Shown: piece after piece, positions 60,671 to 64,000 of the stretch | Layout of the letters: every line of letters starts with the position of its first letter | Numbering within the stretch: position 1 is the first letter of the stretch | From: CAZGSV01 sp964528605 | GTDB taxonomy: Bacteria; Armatimonadota; Zipacnadia; CAZGSV01 | DNA length: 64,000 nucleotides | NCBI GenBank assembly: GCA_964528605.1 | Contig: CAZGSV010000008.1 | Span: forward strand, 3,079 to 67,078 | Direction of reading: 5' to 3' | Notes under the pieces: generated by a model | The model's input: the letters and a program-made list of their open reading frames with translations, nothing else | Told to the model about the DNA's origin: nothing | The model's database searches: none | Position numbers and translations under genes: made by a program

Positions 60671-62692
60671 ATGAGACTCTGCGTTCCGTTGCTCGCAATA
60701 TGCTTGGCCGGCGCGTTGCCGGCGGCTGCCTTGGCCGTAACGCCCGATGGGAAGGAGTTCGAGACAACCCGCGAGTGGGTGCGGAGCCACGTTGCCGGCG
60801 ACCTAGACGCCTTCCCCTTTTCCTTCGTCTACGGAGGCAGCTCATCGCGCGAACTGCTGCCGGGATGGCGGCTTGCGGCCCGCTCCTCGACGACGGCGGA
60901 GGGGCACGCCCGCCGGGTGCTCACGCTATCCGACCCGCAAACCGGGCTTGACGTTCGTTGCGAAATGCTCGAGTACGCCGACTTCCCCGCCCTGGAGTGG
61001 GTGTTGCACTTCCGCAACAAGGGCCGCGGCGACACACCCGTTCTCGAGGACGTGCAGGCGCTGGATATCGACGTGCCCGGCTTCGAGGACGATTTCCACC
61101 TTGACTACAACGACGGCAGCACCGCCCAACCAACTGACTTTCACCCGCGGTTCAGAGAGCTGGAACAGAACGAGTCGGTGCGGCTGGCACCCTACGGAGG
61201 CCGCTCCTCCGACGGGGTTCTGCCTTTCATCAATCTCGAGACCCCCCACGAGGGTGGGGTTGTCATCGGCATTGGCTGGAGCGGCCAGTGGGCGGTTACG
61301 TTTGCGCGCGGCGAGGATGTGAGCGTGAAGGTAAAGGCGGGGATGGAGCGCACGCACCTTAGGCTGCATCCCGGTGAAGAGATCCGCACCCCGGCAATCC
61401 TGCTGCTCTTCTGGCGCGGCGATGACCTCCTGCGCGCTCACAACTTGCTGCGGTCTCTGCTCCTGCACCACTACACGCCCACCTGGGAGGGTAAGCGCCT
61501 GGAGGGCCCGGTGGCCGTCTCGCCCCACGGTGTCATTGCGTTCAACGACAGCACCGAGGCGAACATGGTCCAAGGCATCGCCAACATCGCTGAGCACGAG
61601 TTGCCAGTGGACTGCTGGTGGATCGATGCCGGGTGGTCAGAGGGCGGCTTCCCGGGGGGCATGGGCACGTGGGACCCCGACCCCGCCCGCTACCCCAACG
61701 GACTCAAGCCCGTCGGGGATGCGGCGCACCGGGCGGGGCTACGGTTCCTCCTGTGGTTGGAGCCGGAGCGCGTGATGCCCGACACTTGGCTGAGGCGAAA
61801 TCACCCGGAATGGCTGCTTGCGCCCGCCGGCCTGCCGCCGGACGTGGCCTACCAGGCCGACTGGCGTCTGCTGAACTTGGGGAACCCGGAAGCGCTGAAA
61901 TGGGCCAAGCAGAACTTCTCCAGAGCAATAGAGGAGTGGGGCATAGACATCTACCGGCACGACTTCAATCTGCACCCGCTCTGGTACTGGCGGGCCAACG
62001 AGGCCCCCGACCGCCAAGGGATCAACGAGATCGAGCACATCACCGGTCTCTATGAGTACCTCGACACCCTGCGCGCCGAGCATCCCGGAATTCTTATCGA
62101 CAACTGCGCCAGCGGCGGCAGACGCCTTGACTTTGAGATGCTGAGACGGTCCTTGCCGCTGCTTACTACCGATTTCCTTTGGGATCCCAACAGCGAGCAG
62201 AGCATGATATATGGGCTGTCGCGGTGGCTGCCGCTGCACGGGCTGGGCGCCGTCGCGCTAGACGCCTTCGCCTTCCGCAGCGGTATGCGCAGCAGCTTCG
62301 CGCTCGCGACCGACGTGTACACCGCGAAGCCAGAGGTGTGGGACCTGACGAAAGAGCGACTCAACGAGCTCGGAGCAGTGCGGCATCTCTTCGAGGGCGA
62401 CTTCTATCCGCTTACTCCCTATAGCCTGGCTGATGACGTGTGGATCGCGTGGCAGTTCCACAGGTCCGATCGTGGCGAGGGGATGGTGCAGGCGTTCCGC
62501 CGGGGGCAATGCATCTACGAGTCCGCGCGGCTGAGGTTGCACGGCCTTGAACCCGAGGCAAGGTACCTGGTCCGAGACTTCGACAAGCCGAGCACGGTGG
62601 AGATAACGGGCCGGGAGCTGATGGAGCAGGGGCTGCTCGTGTCGCTGCCACAGCAGGCAAGCACTGCTCTCATCACCTACAGGCAGACCTAG
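60671..62692 (+). CDS. Secreted alpha-galactosidase-like glycoside hydrolase (GH36/melibiase type)
   Basis: 673 residues from ATG 60671 behind GGGAGGAG. A signal peptide ('VPLLAICLAGALPAAALA') precedes a beta-rich N-terminal domain. A TIM barrel follows with 'DCWWIDAGWSEGGFPGG', 'GLRFLLWLEPERVMPDTWL', 'IDIYRHDFNLHP' (the Asp near 431 is at the GH36 nucleophile place) and 'LIDNCASGGRRLDFEML'. An Asp in 'LLTTDFLWDP' (about 500) may be the acid/base. A C-terminal beta domain closes the protein. It probably releases alpha-galactosyl or related residues outside the cell. Catalytic roles are by analogy. Confidence 0.88.
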   Translation: MRLCVPLLAICLAGALPAAALAVTPDGKEFETTREWVRSHVAGDLDAFPFSFVYGGSSSRELLPGWRLAARSSTTAEGHARRVLTLSDPQTGLDVRCEMLEYADFPALEWVLHFRNKGRGDTPVLEDVQALDIDVPGFEDDFHLDYNDGSTAQPTDFHPRFRELEQNESVRLAPYGGRSSDGVLPFINLETPHEGGVVIGIGWSGQWAVTFARGEDVSVKVKAGMERTHLRLHPGEEIRTPAILLLFWRGDDLLRAHNLLRSLLLHHYTPTWEGKRLEGPVAVSPHGVIAFNDSTEANMVQGIANIAEHELPVDCWWIDAGWSEGGFPGGMGTWDPDPARYPNGLKPVGDAAHRAGLRFLLWLEPERVMPDTWLRRNHPEWLLAPAGLPPDVAYQADWRLLNLGNPEALKWAKQNFSRAIEEWGIDIYRHDFNLHPLWYWRANEAPDRQGINEIEHITGLYEYLDTLRAEHPGILIDNCASGGRRLDFEMLRRSLPLLTTDFLWDPNSEQSMIYGLSRWLPLHGLGAVALDAFAFRSGMRSSFALATDVYTAKPEVWDLTKERLNELGAVRHLFEGDFYPLTPYSLADDVWIAWQFHRSDRGEGMVQAFRRGQCIYESARLRLHGLEPEARYLVRDFDKPSTVEITGRELMEQGLLVSLPQQASTALITYRQT

Positions 62693-62859
62693 TCGGGGAG
62701 TCAGCCCGGTGGCGCGCGCGCCGGCTACACGGCGCGCCGCCATGCCCTCCCGCGTTTCTGGCGCCGGACGCCATGTGATACCTGCTGACTGGGCAACCAG
62801 CGCCGGGAGGCGCAGGGCAGTGAACCCAGACGGCTGGGATTCGGTGGCTTGGGGGGCCG

Positions 62860-63415
62860 GTGGCGCTTTTGGGGCAGTGGCTGACCGAGAGCTATGTCGT
62901 TGACCGGCGCGCGCGGCGCGTTCTACACGACGACGTGCTGCCCGCCATGCAAGCCGCGATGTTGGGCCTCAGCGGGCTTCGATGTCTCGCAACTCGGTCT
63001 AATGCCTGCGCTGCGGCGCCTGCTTCAGGAGGAGTTCGCGGGAGCGTTCGATGGGGTCACGTGGGAGGTTGAGCCGACGGCCGAGGAGAAAGCGCGGAGC
63101 CTTTCGGCGATGAGCGCCGAGGTGCTCTTCTACGCGGCTCGGGAGGCCATCCGCAACGCCGCTCGCCACGGCCGAGGCGGCGACGCGGGCCGGCGGCTGC
63201 GCTTGAGAGTCGCGGCAGCGTGCGGCGGGGATGGCCTACGGATCGTGGTGGAGGACGACGGAGTGGGGCTGGGCGTCTCTCAGGCGGCTGCCAGGGGCGG
63301 TCAGGGTGTCGCGCTGCAGAGCGCGATGATGGCGGTCATCGGTGGAGCGTGGGAGACCGAAAGCCAGCCCGGCCAGTTCACCCGGGTGACGCTAGTGTTA
63401 CCCGAGGGTGGCTGA
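62860..63415 (+). pseudogene. Sensor histidine kinase (HisKA_3 type), truncated and out of frame
   Basis: The first frame (62860-62970) carries the phospho-acceptor helix 'DRRARRVLHDDVLPAMQAAM'. The second frame (from about 62980) carries the ATPase part: 'LGLMPALRRLLQEEFAGAFD', the N-box 'AEVLFYAAREAIRNAARHGRG' and G-box 'IVVEDDGVGLG'. The linker between them is much shorter than in related kinases, so an out-of-frame deletion is more likely than a one-base error. Sensor and membrane segments are missing upstream. No response regulator is nearby. It is probably dead. Confidence 0.7.
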
Positions 63416-63489
63416 GAGTGGGAGTGGCGGCGTCGCGGGCGGGGACTGGTCCGGCAGGGGGCGCGGCGCGCGCCGGGGGAGTTCAATGG

Positions 63490-63563
63490 AGCGGGAGACG
63501 GGACTCGAACCCGCGACCTTTGGCTTGGAAGGCCATTGCTCTACCGAACTGAGCTACTCCCGC
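63490..63563 (-). tRNA. tRNA-Gly (anticodon TCC)
   Basis: Acceptor GCGGGAG/CTCCCGC, D-arm GCTCAGTTCGGTAGAGC, anticodon loop CTTCCAA, T-loop TTCGAGT. The first pair of the anticodon stem is A-A. CCA is not encoded. Confidence 0.93.
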
Positions 63564-64000
63564 TCACGCGATGGATTATAGCAGAACGCGTTCGGGGGGA
63601 GTTGGTTCTTGGTCGGGGCGGACCGCCTGAGGCGGCCGACCTGTCGCCTAGGGCGACTCCCCCGCCGCAGGCGGGGCCACGGCGGCAGACTCCTCACCGG
63701 CTGTAGCCGACCGAAGACGAAGAGCGCACAACATACAGCCACCGGGCTGATCCGGGTACGTAGACCTTGCAGCAAGCCCGGCGGCCGCGGTTGGACACGG
63801 TAGCAGTCTCTCACGAGACACCGCACCAGGAATGGGCGCAGGGTAGGAGGGACGGGGGCTAGGCGGGGGATGAGCCCGTGACGCAACGGCAGCGGCTTGC
63901 CCCCACCGGCGTTGCTGCGGCTACCGTCCGTCGGCTCCAGAAGCAGCCCCTCTCTGGCCCTTAGGCTCCCGCCCGCGCCGCCTGCCCGCCGTCGCGGGCC
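63564..64000. other. Intergenic region with hairpins and a partial repeat A
   Basis: No gene is seen. Short GC hairpins occur at 63660-63676 and near the end (63978-63999). The segment around 63709-63745 (GAAGAGCGCACAACATACAG) resembles the core of family A. The gene beyond lies outside the window. Confidence 0.5.

Noticed and set aside
63220..63552. Frame ending 'GRRDSNPRPLAWKAIALPN'
   Set aside because: This phrase is the well-known false translation of a tRNA gene read antisense; here it is tRNA-Gly(TCC).
1..64000. CRISPR array
   Set aside because: No array of 25-40 base direct repeats with unique spacers of similar length was found; the only tandem arrays are the 273-base coding repeats and the two 26-base units.

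Overview
The window is GC-rich and densely coding. It looks like a scaffold from an uncultivated bacterium: there is one run of ten Ns at 19948-19957. The best taxonomic hint is the pseudopilin at 5867-6442, which has an N-terminal methylation motif, a 'FAQAREAAR' helix and a C-terminal H-X9-DG motif. That combination is characteristic of Armatimonadota and, less closely, Planctomycetota. Secreted carbohydrate-active enzymes and beta-propellers fit the same picture. The assignment is inference.

Region 1 (1-5746, + strand) is a housekeeping run with overlapping genes: end of pyrH, frr, uppS, dxr, rseP, ispG, then a MraY-like prenyl-phosphate sugar transferase. It covers ribosome recycling, isoprenoid precursors and lipid carriers; cdsA, often found between uppS and dxr, is absent here. 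Region 2 (5867-9093) holds a pseudopilin, a GGDEF-domain protein with an altered active site, a small cupin and a secreted Asp-box sialidase. Region 3 (9410-17877, - strand) is a large secreted propeller-phosphoesterase followed by the protein quality-control operon tig-clpP-clpX-lon.

Region 4 (17.9-22.05 kb) is a scar zone. It has gene fragments (GH28, radical SAM, HNH, glycosyltransferase), dispersed non-coding repeats, three tRNAs and an RRM protein gene interrupted by the N gap. Region 5 (22.05-35.9 kb) has an SDR protein, a DUF1284-like protein, a cluster of secreted proteins of unknown function (25.1-30.8 kb), a second sialidase, an ABC exporter and a Gfo/Idh/MocA oxidoreductase.

Region 6 (36.26-56.55 kb) is bounded by two nearly identical tRNA-His/tRNA-Arg pairs in the same orientation, 20.1 kb apart, with a tRNA-His relic beside the right pair. 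Between them lie a membrane protein with zinc ribbons, a PHP phosphoesterase, a 1980-residue secreted protein with a nucleotidyltransferase domain that keeps its catalytic residues, a GH2 beta-mannosidase, a MshEN-TIR-Ig-repeat fusion protein, an ankyrin protein and IS3-type transposase relics. It could be an island or the product of a segmental duplication. Region 7 (56.6-64 kb) has a frameshifted dCMP deaminase, a secreted propeller, a GH36-like alpha-galactosidase, a decayed histidine kinase and tRNA-Gly(TCC).

Main novelties: the MshEN-TIR-Ig fusion; the giant secreted nucleotidyltransferase protein; the duplicated tRNA pair; at least three families of dispersed intergenic repeats, one of which abuts tRNA 3' ends; and three frameshifts that each sit in a six-G tract.
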